From assembly GCF_005503145.1 (NCBI RefSeq), contig NZ_SCNV01000029.1, positions 37,825-101,824 on the forward strand: 64,000 bases of DNA, read 5' to 3'. Positions within the stretch are counted from its first letter, which is position 1; each line of letters starts with the position of its first letter. The DNA is from Burkholderia sp. 4M9327F10 (GTDB taxonomy: Bacteria > Pseudomonadota > Gammaproteobacteria > Burkholderiales > Burkholderiaceae). This document shows, piece by piece, positions 25,081 to 33,474 of this stretch. The position numbers and the translations under genes were made by a program. A model generated the notes under the pieces. It did not search any database. It had not been told where the DNA came from and worked only from the letters and a program-made list of their open reading frames with translations.

Positions 25081-26307
25081 TCATGCGTACAACATGTGTT
25101 CGACCAGTTCGATCCAATGCGCCACCGGCGTCGAGGTGCCGCTTTGCAGATGGGCGATGCAACCGACGTTGGCTGACACGATCACCTGCGGCTCCTGCGC
25201 ATGCAGCTTTTCGAGCTTCTGGTCGCGCAAGGCATACGACAGCGCCGGCTGCGTCAGCGAATAGGTGCCGGCCGAGCCGCAGCACAGATGGCTGTCAGCG
25301 GGCAGGCGCACTTCGATGCCGAGCGCGGCCAGCAGGTGTTCGACCTTGCCGCGCAACTGCTGGCCGTGCTGCAGCGTGCAGGGCGGGTGGAACGCCACGG
25401 TATGCACGGAGCGGCGGCGCGTCACTGCGGCAAGCGCCTCCTCGAACTCGGGCAGGATCTCGGAGATATCGCGGGTCATTGCGGCAATCCGTTGTGCTTT
25501 CCCGGCATAGGCCGGATCGTCGCGCAGCAGGTGCCCGTACTCCTTGACTGTCGCGCCGCAGCCGGAGGCGTTCATGACGATCGCTTCCGCGCCCTGCTCG
25601 ACGTATGGCCACCAGGCGTCGATATTGGCGCGGATATCGCCAAGCGCTTCGTCGTTGTAGCCGAGATGCAGACGGATTGCGCCACAGCAGCCGGCTTCGG
25701 GCGCAACGATCGTCTCCACCCCGAGCGCATCGAGCACGCGCGCCGTGGCGATATTGACGTTCGGCATCATCGACGGCTGCACGCAGCCTGCAAGCATCAG
25801 CATCTTGCGGGCGTGCTTCGCATCCGGCCATTCGAGCGGCCGCTGGCGCGCCGGCACCTTGTCGCGCAGCTTCTTCGGCAAGAACGCGCGCACATGCTGG
25901 CCAAGGCGCATGGTTGGCGTGAACACCGCGCTGTTCGGCACGAAGCTCGCCAGCATTCGCCGCAGCAGCCTTTGGCCGAGCGGCCGGGTGACCTTTTCTT
26001 CGGTGATCTTGCGGCCGATTTCCACCAGCCGCCCGTACTGCACGCCAGATGGGCAGGTGGTCTCGCAGTTGCGGCAGGTCAGGCAACGGTCCAGATGAGT
26101 CTGCGTGCTGCGCGTGACCTCCGCACCTTCCACCATCTGCTTGATGAGATAGATGCGCCCGCGCGGGCCGTCGAGTTCGTCACCGAGCAACTGGTAGGTG
26201 GGGCAGGTGGCGGTGCAGAAGCCGCAGTGCACGCACTTGCGCAGAATGGCATCGGCTTCGGCGCCGTCGGCGGTGTCGCGAATGAAGTCGGCGAGGTTGG
26301 TTTGCAT
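25081..26307 (-). CDS. glcF: Glycolate oxidase iron-sulfur subunit GlcF
   Basis: This 408-residue protein has two ferredoxin-type 4Fe-4S motifs near the N-terminus (KCVHCGFCTATCPTY and RCLTCRNCETTCPSG). It also has two cysteine-rich CCG domains (EAGCCGAIRLH and HLCCGSAGTYS) typical of heterodisulfide-reductase-like electron-transfer subunits. It passes electrons from the GlcD/GlcE flavoproteins, which oxidise glycolate to glyoxylate, to the quinone pool. The gene follows glcE by 7 bases, and glcD-glcE-glcF are in the E. coli order. Confidence 0.95.
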   Translation of the reverse strand: MQTNLADFIRDTADGAEADAILRKCVHCGFCTATCPTYQLLGDELDGPRGRIYLIKQMVEGAEVTRSTQTHLDRCLTCRNCETTCPSGVQYGRLVEIGRKITEEKVTRPLGQRLLRRMLASFVPNSAVFTPTMRLGQHVRAFLPKKLRDKVPARQRPLEWPDAKHARKMLMLAGCVQPSMMPNVNIATARVLDALGVETIVAPEAGCCGAIRLHLGYNDEALGDIRANIDAWWPYVEQGAEAIVMNASGCGATVKEYGHLLRDDPAYAGKAQRIAAMTRDISEILPEFEEALAAVTRRRSVHTVAFHPPCTLQHGQQLRGKVEHLLAALGIEVRLPADSHLCCGSAGTYSLTQPALSYALRDQKLEKLHAQEPQVIVSANVGCIAHLQSGTSTPVAHWIELVEHMLYA

Positions 26308-26314
26308 CGCGCGC

Positions 26315-27403
26315 TCAGAAGTCGGGGTACAGCCGGCCGCGGTTGAAGATGCGGGCTGGGTCGAAAGCGGTCTTCAGGCCACGGTGGATTTTCATCAGCG
26401 GGGCCGGCAGCGGCGTGAACACGCCGGCGCTGCGGTCATAGCCGTGGCCGGTGCGGAAAATCGTGGCGTGGCCGCCGGCCTGCTTGGCGCTGATGCGCAC
26501 GGTCTGCGCGTCGGTGTCGGTGATCCACCAGCGCTGGCCGCCGCCCCATTCCATCAACTGGGCGCCCGGCAATTGCAGCGGCTCGGTGATCGACGGCAGC
26601 GCGAGGCGCCACAGGGCCGTCTTCGGCGCGATGGCAGCGAAGAACGGATCGGTCTGTTCGCGCAGACCGGCCCAGAAACGCTCGGCTTCAACCGCGTCGA
26701 CCACTTCGCCACCCAATGCCGAGCGTGCCGCCTTGACCGCTGCTTCGGCGCCGGCGAGGCGCACCGCCAGCGTGCCGTGGCGCCAGGCGCTGGCCGTGAT
26801 CGGCAGTGGCCGGCCACCCCATTCGTTGAGCTTGCGGACCGCGTCGGTGCCGTTCATGTCGAATTTGAGGGTAGCTTCGGCCTTCGGCAACGGCAGGACT
26901 TTCACCGACAACTCGAGGATCAGCCCGAGCGTGCCGAGCGAGCCGGCCAGCAATCGCGACACGTCGTAGCCGGCCACGTTTTTCACCACCTGGCCGCCGA
27001 AGTGCAGCACCTGGCCCTGGCCGTTCATGATCACGGCGCCGAGCACGAAGTCGCGCGGGGCGCCTGCCGACGGGCGGCGCGGCCCGGCGATGCCGGCCGC
27101 GATGCAGCCGCCGAAGGTGGCGTTGGGACCGAAATGAGGCGGCTCGAAGGCGAGCATCTGGCCGTGTTCGGCGAGCGCAGCTTCGATTTCCAGCAGGGGC
27201 GTGCCCGCGCGCGCGGTGATGACCAGTTCCGCCGGGTCATAGGCGATGATGCCGCGATGCGCGCGCGTGTCGAGGATGTCTCCCTCCAGCGTCTGCCCGT
27301 ACCAGTCCTTGGTGCCACCGCCGCGAATGCGCAGCGGGCGGCCTTCGGCGGTGGCCGAACGGATGCGTTCGGACCATGCGGCGACGGTGTCGTCCTCTTC
27401 CAT
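26315..27403 (-). CDS. glcE: Glycolate oxidase FAD-binding subunit GlcE
   Basis: This 362-residue protein of the PCMH-type FAD-binding fold has the FAD pyrophosphate motif PLRIRGGGTKDW near residue 22. FGGCIAAGIAGPRRPSAGAPRDFVLG and FGGQVVKNVAGYDVSRLL segments follow, as in GlcE. It is shorter than GlcD and is the second flavoprotein of the glycolate oxidase complex. It starts 105 bases after glcD and is closely followed by glcF. Confidence 0.94.
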   Translation of the reverse strand: MEEDDTVAAWSERIRSATAEGRPLRIRGGGTKDWYGQTLEGDILDTRAHRGIIAYDPAELVITARAGTPLLEIEAALAEHGQMLAFEPPHFGPNATFGGCIAAGIAGPRRPSAGAPRDFVLGAVIMNGQGQVLHFGGQVVKNVAGYDVSRLLAGSLGTLGLILELSVKVLPLPKAEATLKFDMNGTDAVRKLNEWGGRPLPITASAWRHGTLAVRLAGAEAAVKAARSALGGEVVDAVEAERFWAGLREQTDPFFAAIAPKTALWRLALPSITEPLQLPGAQLMEWGGGQRWWITDTDAQTVRISAKQAGGHATIFRTGHGYDRSAGVFTPLPAPLMKIHRGLKTAFDPARIFNRGRLYPDF

Positions 27404-27508
27404 GGTGTCCTGCGTCGTTGTGTTTTGCTCGATTGTACCTGGCGGGGACGGACTGACAACCCGGAGCGGACCCCTAGCGGATTGTCAGATGGCGGAGCTG
27501 GACAGTGC

Positions 27509-29002
27509 CTAAAAACGCGGCAGATCCGGATGCGGCAGCAAGCCGCCGCGCACGTGCATCTTGCCGTACTCGGCGCAGCGGGCGCGCGTCGGGATGCCCT
27601 TGTCCGGGTTCAGCAGCCCGGGCGGGTCGAAGGCGCGCTTGACCGCATGGAACGCGTCGCGCTCTTCGGGCGAGAACTGCACGCACATCGAATTGATCTT
27701 TTCGATGCCTACGCCATGTTCGCCCGTGACCGTGCCGCCCAGTTCAACGCAGGCTTCAAGAATGTCGCAACCGAACGCCTCGGCCCGGTGCCACTCGTCC
27801 AGATCGTTGCCGTTGAACAGGATCAGCGGGTGCATGTTGCCGTCGCCGGCATGGAAGACATTGATGCAGCGCAGTTGGTACTTTTTTTCCATCACCTCGA
27901 TGCGCGCAAGCAGCGGCCCGATACTGCGGCGCGGCACCGTGCCGTCCATGCAGTAGTAGTCCGGCGAGATGCGGCCGGCGGCCGGGAAGGCGTTCTTACG
28001 CCCGGACCAGAAGCGCAGCCGTTCCTGCTCGGAGCGTGAGATCTGGATGCGCGTCGCGCCGTGTTCGCGCAACACCGCCGTCATACGGACGATTTCATCG
28101 GCCACCTCTTCAGGCGTGCCGTCGGATTCGCACAGCAGGATGGCGGCGGCGTCGAGATCGTAACCGGCGTTGACGAACTCTTCGACGGCGCGGGTCGCGG
28201 GCTTGTCCATCATTTCCAGTCCCGCCGGAATGATGCCTGCCGCAATAATGCCGGCGACCGCGTCGCCGCCTTTCACCACATCGTCGAAGCTGGCCATGAT
28301 GACCTGCGCGGTCTGTGGCTTGGGGATCAGCCTGACGGTGACTTCGGTGACGATCGCAAACATCCCCTCGCTGCCGATCAGCACGGCCAGCAGGTCGAGC
28401 CCCGGCGCGTCGGGCGCGAGCGAGCCGAATTCGACCACTTCGCCTTCCATCGTGATGGCCCGCACGCGCAGCACGTTGTGCACGGTCAAGCCGTATTTCA
28501 GGCAGTGCACACCGCCGGAATTCTCCGAGACGTTGCCGCCGATCGTGCAGGCAATCTGCGAGGAGGGGTCCGGCGCGTAGTAGAGCCCGTAAGGCGCGGC
28601 CGCTTCGGAGATCGCGAGGTTGCGCACGCCGGGTTGAACGGTGGCGGTGCGCGCATACGAATCCACTTCGACGATCTTCCTGAAGCGCGCGAGCGACACC
28701 ACCACGCCGTGGCGGATCGGCATGGCGCCGCCCGACAGGCCCGTGCCGGCGCCACGCGGGACGATCGGCACGTCGAGCCGGTGACAGATCTGCACGATGC
28801 GTTGCACCTGCGATTCGGTTTCCGGCAACGCCACCGCCAGTGGCAGCCGGCGATAGGCGGCCAGACCGTCGCACTCATAGGCAACGGTGTCTTCCTCCCG
28901 GTACAGCAGGCAATGCGTCGGCAGCACGGCCATCAGCGCCTGCACGACTTCGCGTTGGCGCTGGGCGAGCACTTCAGCCGACAGCTCGGCGGGTGCATTC
29001 AT
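27509..29002 (-). CDS. glcD: Glycolate oxidase catalytic flavoprotein GlcD
   Basis: This 497-residue FAD-linked oxidase has the FAD-binding PCMH motif PIVPRGAGTGLSGGAMP near residue 90, GGNVSENSGGVHCLKYGLT, and a C-terminal FAD-oxidase domain containing NVFHAGDGNMHPL and GTVTGEHGVGIEKI. GlcD oxidises glycolate (and often D-lactate) with GlcE/GlcF relaying electrons to the membrane. AGGAGAGGAAAG before the ATG is a strong ribosome-binding site. It lies 90 bases after another FAD-linked oxidase on the same strand. Confidence 0.95.
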   Translation of the reverse strand: MNAPAELSAEVLAQRQREVVQALMAVLPTHCLLYREEDTVAYECDGLAAYRRLPLAVALPETESQVQRIVQICHRLDVPIVPRGAGTGLSGGAMPIRHGVVVSLARFRKIVEVDSYARTATVQPGVRNLAISEAAAPYGLYYAPDPSSQIACTIGGNVSENSGGVHCLKYGLTVHNVLRVRAITMEGEVVEFGSLAPDAPGLDLLAVLIGSEGMFAIVTEVTVRLIPKPQTAQVIMASFDDVVKGGDAVAGIIAAGIIPAGLEMMDKPATRAVEEFVNAGYDLDAAAILLCESDGTPEEVADEIVRMTAVLREHGATRIQISRSEQERLRFWSGRKNAFPAAGRISPDYYCMDGTVPRRSIGPLLARIEVMEKKYQLRCINVFHAGDGNMHPLILFNGNDLDEWHRAEAFGCDILEACVELGGTVTGEHGVGIEKINSMCVQFSPEERDAFHAVKRAFDPPGLLNPDKGIPTRARCAEYGKMHVRGGLLPHPDLPRF

Positions 29003-29092
29003 CTTTCCTCTCCTCGTACTCCGTGGCGCCAGGGGCGCGGGCTTGCCGCGCGAGGTATTGCAACTGCAAGGGCAGGTGCTAACGGGCGCGGC

Positions 29093-30508
29093 CTAGGCCG
29101 CCCACGAGAAAATCTTGCCGGGGTTCATCAGATTGCGCGGATCGAGCGCGTGCTTGATCGAACGCATGGTGTCGACCGCCACTTCGCCGTGTTCCTCCAG
29201 CAAAAAGCCCATCTTGTGCAGGCCGACACCGTGTTCGCCCGTGCAGGTGCCGTCCATGCGCAGCGCGCGCTGTACGATCCGGTGGTTGAGCCGTTCGGCC
29301 TCGGCGAGTTCTTCGGGCTTCGCAGGGTCGATCAGGATGGCGACGTGGAAATTGCCGTCGCCCACGTGGCCGACGATCGGGCAGGGTAGCGGCGAGGCCA
29401 GCAGATCCTGCTCCGTTTCGACCACACACTCGGCGAGCCGCGAGATCGGCACGCAGACGTCGGTGGTGACCGCGCGGCAGCCGGGCTTCAGTTGCAGCAT
29501 GGCAAAGTAAGCGTTGTGCCGCGCGTTCCACAGACGGCTGCGATCCTCCGGACGGGTGGCCCATTCGAAATCTTCGCCGGCGTTCTGCGCAGTGATCTCC
29601 TGCACCGTTTGCGCCTGTTCCTTCACGCTGGCCTCGGTGCCGTGGAATTCGAAGAACAGGGTAGGCGCCTCACGCAGCGTGAGGTTCGAGTGACGGTTAA
29701 TCGAGCGGATGGCGAGCGAATCGACAAACTCCACGCGTGCGATCGGCACGCCCATCTGAATGGTTTCGATCACGGCGCGCACCGCATCGCCCATCGAGGG
29801 AAACGCGCACACGGCTGCCGAGACGGCCTCCGGCTGCGGATAAAGCCGCAAGGTGATTTCGGTGATGACGCCGAGCGTGCCTTCCGAGCCGACAAAGAGG
29901 CGCGTCAGGTCATAGCCCGCCGAGGACTTGCGGGCCCGCGTGCCGGTCTTGATGACGCGGCCGTCGGCCAGCACCACGGTGAGGCCGAGCACGTTCTCGC
30001 GCATCGTGCCGTAGCGCACGGCGTTCGTGCCCGAGGCGCGCGTGGCCGACATGCCGCCGATGCTGGCATCCGCGCCCGGGTCGATCGGGAAGAACTGGCC
30101 CGTGTCACGCAGCGCTTCGTTCAGTTGCTTGCGAGAGATGCCCGGCTCGACGGTGACGGTGAGGTCTTCCGCGTTGATCGACAGCACTCGGTTCATTTCC
30201 GACAGATCGATCGAAACACCGCCCTGTACCGCTAGCAGATGCCCTTCCAGCGACGAGCCATTGCCGTAAGGAATAATCGGCACCTCGTGCTGGCCGCAGA
30301 GTTTGACGACGCTCTGCACGTCTTCCGTGCTGCGTGCGAATACGACGGCGTCGGGCAATTGCGGATCAAATGGCGATTCGTCGCGCCCGTGATGGGCACG
30401 CACCGCCTCGGCAACCGAGACACGCTCGCCAAAAGCGGACTTGAGCGAAGTGAGCAGCTCAACGGGGAAGGGACGGCGCAAGGGGGCCGGCGGCGCGGGA
30501 TGGTTCAC
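29093..30508 (-). CDS. FAD-linked oxidase, D-lactate dehydrogenase (cytochrome)/LDHD family
   Basis: The 471-residue protein shares the GlcD superfamily fold but is a distinct family. It has PIIPYGNGSSLEGHLL for FAD, DPGADASIGGMSATRASGTNAVRYG, a C-terminal HVGDGNFHVAILI metal/substrate site, and TCTGEHGVGLHKMGFL. Its best fit is the mitochondrial-type D-lactate dehydrogenase (Dld1/LDHD) group, though D-2-hydroxyacid and D-2-hydroxyglutarate oxidases are related and cannot be separated by eye. It stands upstream of glcDEF on the same strand and may feed D-2-hydroxy acids into the same respiratory chain. Confidence 0.85.
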   Translation of the reverse strand: MNHPAPPAPLRRPFPVELLTSLKSAFGERVSVAEAVRAHHGRDESPFDPQLPDAVVFARSTEDVQSVVKLCGQHEVPIIPYGNGSSLEGHLLAVQGGVSIDLSEMNRVLSINAEDLTVTVEPGISRKQLNEALRDTGQFFPIDPGADASIGGMSATRASGTNAVRYGTMRENVLGLTVVLADGRVIKTGTRARKSSAGYDLTRLFVGSEGTLGVITEITLRLYPQPEAVSAAVCAFPSMGDAVRAVIETIQMGVPIARVEFVDSLAIRSINRHSNLTLREAPTLFFEFHGTEASVKEQAQTVQEITAQNAGEDFEWATRPEDRSRLWNARHNAYFAMLQLKPGCRAVTTDVCVPISRLAECVVETEQDLLASPLPCPIVGHVGDGNFHVAILIDPAKPEELAEAERLNHRIVQRALRMDGTCTGEHGVGLHKMGFLLEEHGEVAVDTMRSIKHALDPRNLMNPGKIFSWAA

Positions 30509-30612
30509 TCGTGTCTCCTGATGACGGGCATGGCGTCTGCAGCGTGTGATTCATTTTACGCCGATCCCCGTGCGTTACGCCGCTGGCCCGGCGCGCGGCC
30601 GTTGGCCGAACC

Positions 30613-30618
30613 TATAAT
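30613..30618 (+). promoter_or_regulatory. Candidate -10 box for cobalamin adenosyltransferase gene
   Basis: A perfect TATAAT lies 73 bases upstream of the ATG at 30691. No good -35 is visible at standard spacing. Confidence 0.45.
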
Positions 30619-30690
30619 GGCGACGACACCAGGATGCACGCCAGCGGCAGGCCGCGCCGCGCATCCGACACTGAAAGGACCGCATCGATC

Positions 30691-31245
30691 ATGGGCAACC
30701 GCTTGAGCAAGATCGCCACCCGCACCGGCGACGACGGCACCACCGGCCTTGGCGATGGCCGCCGGGTACGCAAGGACGACGTGCGGATCGCGGCGATCGG
30801 CGAGGTGGATGAACTCAATTCGAATCTCGGCGTGCTGCTGTGCGAAAGCTTACCGGAGAATCTGCGCTTGGCCCTGACCGCGATCCAGCACGACCTGTTC
30901 GATCTGGGCGGTGAGCTTTGCATTCCGGGCCACACGATGATTACGGACAAGCATCTCGCCCGGCTCGATGGCTGGCTTGCCGACTACAACGCGACGCTAC
31001 CGCCGCTCAAAGAGTTCATTCTGCCCGGCGGCTCGCGCGCAGCCGCTCTTGCACATGTTTGCCGAACCGTGTGCCGTCGCGCCGAACGGGCTATTGTGGC
31101 GCTGGGCCAGAGCGAGGCGATCAATGCCGCGCCGCGTCAGTATGTGAACCGCCTGTCCGATCTGCTGTTCGTGCTGGCGCGGGTGCTGAACCGCGCGGAT
31201 GGCGGCAGCGATGTGCTCTGGCAGCACGAGCGCGGCGCGAAGTAG
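30691..31245 (+). CDS. PduO-type cob(I)alamin adenosyltransferase
   Basis: This 184-residue protein begins MGNRLSKIATRTGDDGTTGL, the N-terminal ATP-binding signature of PduO/MMAB-type ATP:corrinoid adenosyltransferases. FILPGGSRAAALAHVCRTVCRRAERAIVAL and INAAPRQYVNRLSDLLFVLAR follow. These enzymes make adenosylcobalamin for enzymes such as methylmalonyl-CoA mutase. The start at 30691 has AAGGA upstream and matches the family; the frame open from 30634 is not conserved-looking. It is divergent from the LDHD-type oxidase and has no cobalamin pathway neighbours here. Confidence 0.93.
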   Translation: MGNRLSKIATRTGDDGTTGLGDGRRVRKDDVRIAAIGEVDELNSNLGVLLCESLPENLRLALTAIQHDLFDLGGELCIPGHTMITDKHLARLDGWLADYNATLPPLKEFILPGGSRAAALAHVCRTVCRRAERAIVALGQSEAINAAPRQYVNRLSDLLFVLARVLNRADGGSDVLWQHERGAK

Positions 31246-31291
31246 GTTGCGCGGGGCGCTGCCGGCCACGCCACAGCCGCGTAGCGGCGCG

Positions 31292-31624
31292 TCAGCCGAC
31301 TGCGAGCGTAACCGGCTTGCCGATCCGGCTCATCATTTCGACCAGTGTGTCGATGGTGAACTTGGCGGTTTTCTTGTTGACCACGTCCGAGACGCGCGGC
31401 CGCGACACCATCAGAATCTCGGCGGCTTCGGCCTGCTTCAGATGGTGCTCGTCGATCCAGCTCGAGAGTTCGGTCATCAACTGCTCCTTGAGGAGCCGCG
31501 TGTCGTTGATCTGTTTCTGCGACGCGGCGTGGAGGCGCGCGGCCTCCTCAGCGGGGAAGCCCAGCTCCAGGAACAGATTTGCACCCGGCTTCGTCACGTG
31601 ACGGATTTTGGTGTCGATAGTCAT
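31292..31624 (-). CDS. HigA-like antitoxin with XRE helix-turn-helix
   Basis: The 110-residue protein carries a helix-turn-helix in its C-terminal half: HLKQAEAAEILMVSRPRVSDVVNKKTAKFTIDTL shows the XRE pattern of helices and turn. A helical N-terminal region (EEAARLHAASQKQINDTRLL) precedes it. It begins 2 bases after the stop of a RelE/HigB-like toxin gene, the toxin-first order of HigBA modules. It should neutralise the toxin and repress the shared promoter, which contains a palindrome at 31979-31994. Confidence 0.85.
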   Translation of the reverse strand: MTIDTKIRHVTKPGANLFLELGFPAEEAARLHAASQKQINDTRLLKEQLMTELSSWIDEHHLKQAEAAEILMVSRPRVSDVVNKKTAKFTIDTLVEMMSRIGKPVTLAVG

Positions 31625-31626
31625 GG

Positions 31627-31965
31627 CTATATCCTTCTCTCGTTAATCACCGCGCGATAGCGCGCCTCGGCAATATCCCGGTCGTGCCGGCTTGTGACCT
31701 GACTCTGTTTCTGGAAGCAGTGCAGCACGTACACCGCCTCTACGAACTTTGCCACGTACATGACCCGGTAAATCCCGTTGGCCTCCTTGATGCGGATTTC
31801 GCGCGTACCGGCGCCGACGGCATCAAAGGGTTTCCAGTCGTCTGGGTCGAGACCCGCCTGGACTTTACCGAGTTGAAAACCGGCCTGACGACGTGCCTCG
31901 TCTGGAAAGGCCAGTAAATCGTCAAAGCTGGAACCGACCCAGCGAATCTCTTTATCGCATTGCAT
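31627..31965 (-). CDS. RelE/ParE-family (phage Gp49-like, HigB-like) toxin
   Basis: The 112-residue basic protein fits the phage-derived Gp49-like/HigB toxin family: IRWVGSSFDDLLAFPDEARRQAGFQLGKVQ, AGTREIRIKEANGIYRVMYVAKF and VYVLHCFQKQSQ are the classical segments. Such proteins fold like RelE and cut mRNA on the ribosome. The two-gene arrangement with a downstream HTH antitoxin, two-base spacing and an upstream palindromic promoter is typical of type II toxin-antitoxin modules. GAAGGG lies just upstream of the ATG. Catalytic residues cannot be assigned confidently by eye. Confidence 0.85.
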   Translation of the reverse strand: MQCDKEIRWVGSSFDDLLAFPDEARRQAGFQLGKVQAGLDPDDWKPFDAVGAGTREIRIKEANGIYRVMYVAKFVEAVYVLHCFQKQSQVTSRHDRDIAEARYRAVINERRI

Positions 31966-31978
31966 GCGCGCCCTTCAT

Positions 31979-32014
31979 GTATAAAATTGTATACCTATCA
32001 TCCGGGAAGAGCAA
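31979..32014 (-). promoter_or_regulatory. Toxin-antitoxin promoter overlapped by palindromic operator
   Basis: On the minus strand TTGCTC (32009-32014) and TACAAT (31986-31991) are 17 bases apart, a good sigma70 promoter. The dyad GTATA-N6-TATAC (31979-31994) covers the -10 box, where an HTH antitoxin would block RNA polymerase. The start of transcription would be near 31979, only ~14 bases before the toxin ATG. Confidence 0.65.
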
Positions 32015-32095
32015 GATGCTCCCTGTCCCGCCTGGACAATGACGTTACAGGGACGTGCGATAAACGAACATTCGGCCAATCGGCCAGCCCAAAAG

Positions 32096-32134
32096 GAAAC
32101 GGCCCACCTGGCGTAAGCCGGGTGGACCGTTTTT
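32096..32134. terminator. Intrinsic terminator downstream of aroG (bidirectional)
   Basis: AACGG-C-CCACC and GGTGG-A-CCGTT pair with one mismatch, extended by TGGC/GCCG around a GTAA loop. A five-T run follows on the plus strand and TTTCCTTTT on the minus strand. It is 75 bases after the aroG stop, before the toxin-antitoxin promoter. Confidence 0.7.
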
Positions 32135-32208
32135 ACTGGGCTTGAATGGGGTGTGCGGGCCGCTTCGCGAGATCGTGGCGCGAGGGTGCGATCTTGCCTA
32201 GTTGCGGC

Positions 32209-33282
32209 TCAATTCCCGCTGCCGCGCGCCACGCGGCGTTGCTTGACCGCTTCGGCCAGGCCTTCGAGCACGCCGATGCTTTCGTCCCAGTCGATGCACG
32301 CATCGGTCACGCTCTGGCCGTAGGTCAGCTCGCAACCTTCCTTGAGGTCCTGGCGGCCGGCGACCAGATGCGATTCAACCATCACGCCGATGATCCGCTC
32401 GTCACCGCCGGCGATCTGACGGCCGATGTCCGCGCACACCGGAATCTGGTTTTCGTGCTTCTTCGAGCTGTTGGCGTGGCTCGCATCAATCATCAGACGT
32501 GCCGCGAGGCCCGCCTTGCCGATATCGGCGCAGGCCGCGTTGACGCTGTCGGCGTCGTAGTTCGGCGTCTTGCCGCCGCGCAGGATGATGTGGCAGTCCT
32601 CATTGCCGGCCGTTGAGACGATCGCCGAGTGGCCGCCCTTCGTCACCGAGAGGAAATGGTGCGGCTGCGAGGCGGCCTTGATGGCGTCGACGGCGATTTT
32701 CACGTTGCCGTCGGTGCCGTTCTTGAAGCCCACCGGGCACGACAGGCCGGAGGCCAGCTCGCGGTGCACCTGCGATTCGGTGGTGCGCGCGCCGATCGCG
32801 CCCCACGAGATCAGGTCGGCGATGTACTGCGGGCTGATCATGTCGAGGTATTCGGTGCCGGCCGGCAGGCCGAGTTCGTTGATGTGCAGCAGCAGCTCGC
32901 GTGCGGTGCGCAGGCCCTCGTTGATCTTGAAGCTGTTGTCCATGTACGGGTCGTTGATGAGACCCTTCCAGCCTACGGTGGTGCGCGGCTTCTCGAAGTA
33001 CACCCGCATGACGATTTCGAGCTCGCCGGCAAAGCGCTTGCGCTGCTCGACCAGACGCCCCGCGTATTCGAGCGCTGCCTTGGTATCGTGGATCGAGCAC
33101 GGCCCGATGATGACGATCAGGCGGTCTTCCATGCCGTGCAGGATGCGGTGCATCGACTGGCGCGAATGGTAGATCAGGTCCGAGACCGCTTCTTCGCAGG
33201 CGAATTCGCGGATCAGATGAGCCGGCGGCGTAAGTTCTTTCAGTTCTCGAATACGGACATCGTCGGTATTGTGCGGGGGCAT
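32209..33282 (-). CDS. aroG: 3-deoxy-D-arabino-heptulosonate 7-phosphate synthase (class I, AroG-like)
   Basis: This 357-residue enzyme condenses phosphoenolpyruvate with erythrose 4-phosphate, the committed step to Phe, Tyr and Trp. Sequence closely parallels E. coli AroG: IIGPCSIHD (metal-ligand Cys62), RVYFEKPRTTVGWKGLINDP, SWGAIGARTTESQVHRELA, SCPVGFKNGTDGN and MIDASHANSSKKHENQIPV. E. coli AroG is feedback-inhibited by Phe; which amino acid inhibits this one is not decidable here. GGAG lies 8 bases before the ATG. The leader carries a promoter, an aromatic-rich leader peptide and a terminator, listed separately, which indicate transcription attenuation. Confidence 0.97.
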   Translation of the reverse strand: MPPHNTDDVRIRELKELTPPAHLIREFACEEAVSDLIYHSRQSMHRILHGMEDRLIVIIGPCSIHDTKAALEYAGRLVEQRKRFAGELEIVMRVYFEKPRTTVGWKGLINDPYMDNSFKINEGLRTARELLLHINELGLPAGTEYLDMISPQYIADLISWGAIGARTTESQVHRELASGLSCPVGFKNGTDGNVKIAVDAIKAASQPHHFLSVTKGGHSAIVSTAGNEDCHIILRGGKTPNYDADSVNAACADIGKAGLAARLMIDASHANSSKKHENQIPVCADIGRQIAGGDERIIGVMVESHLVAGRQDLKEGCELTYGQSVTDACIDWDESIGVLEGLAEAVKQRRVARGSGN

Positions 33283-33308
33283 GGGTGTTCTCCAGGATTT
33301 TCGGGGCG

Positions 33309-33340
33309 AAAAAAAACCGCCAGACTAGCTGGCGGTTTTT
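33309..33340 (-). terminator. Attenuator terminator in the aroG leader
   Basis: On the minus strand AAAAACCGCCAG-CTAGT-CTGGCGG is followed by eight uridines, a perfect 7-bp GC-rich stem extended by A-U pairs. It ends 26 bases before the aroG ATG, inside the leader, so it must stop transcription before aroG unless prevented. The upstream segment CCGCTGGCGG (33385-33394), inside the leader peptide gene, contains CTGGCGG, which can pair with the terminator 5' arm CCGCCAG. This provides the antiterminator. Confidence 0.9.
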
Positions 33341-33367
33341 CGGGAATTTTGGGGTGCCTTACGTGCA

Positions 33368-33436
33368 CTAGTACCCCTCTCGATCCGCCAGCGGTCTGAG
33401 ATACCAAAAAAAGTAAAAGTAAAACTTGGCGGACAT
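33368..33436 (-). CDS. aroG leader peptide (22 aa) with eight consecutive aromatic codons
   Basis: An ATG at 33436 opens 22 codons ending TAG at 33368-33370. After MSAK come Phe, Tyr, Phe, Tyr, Phe, Phe, Trp, Tyr (residues 5-12), then LRPLADREGY. Such a run is the signature of a ribosome-stalling control peptide, like the Phe run of pheL or the Trp pair of trpL. If aromatic aminoacyl-tRNA is scarce, a ribosome stalls on codons 5-12 and leaves CCGCTGGCGG free to form the antiterminator. If plentiful, it reaches the stop codon, covers that segment and lets the terminator form. The Shine-Dalgarno is weak by eye. The peptide itself probably has no function. Confidence 0.88.
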   Translation of the reverse strand: MSAKFYFYFFWYLRPLADREGY

Positions 33437-33474
33437 GGCGAAAGTAAGGTCGCTGGTCAAAAAGGGTGATTGAC

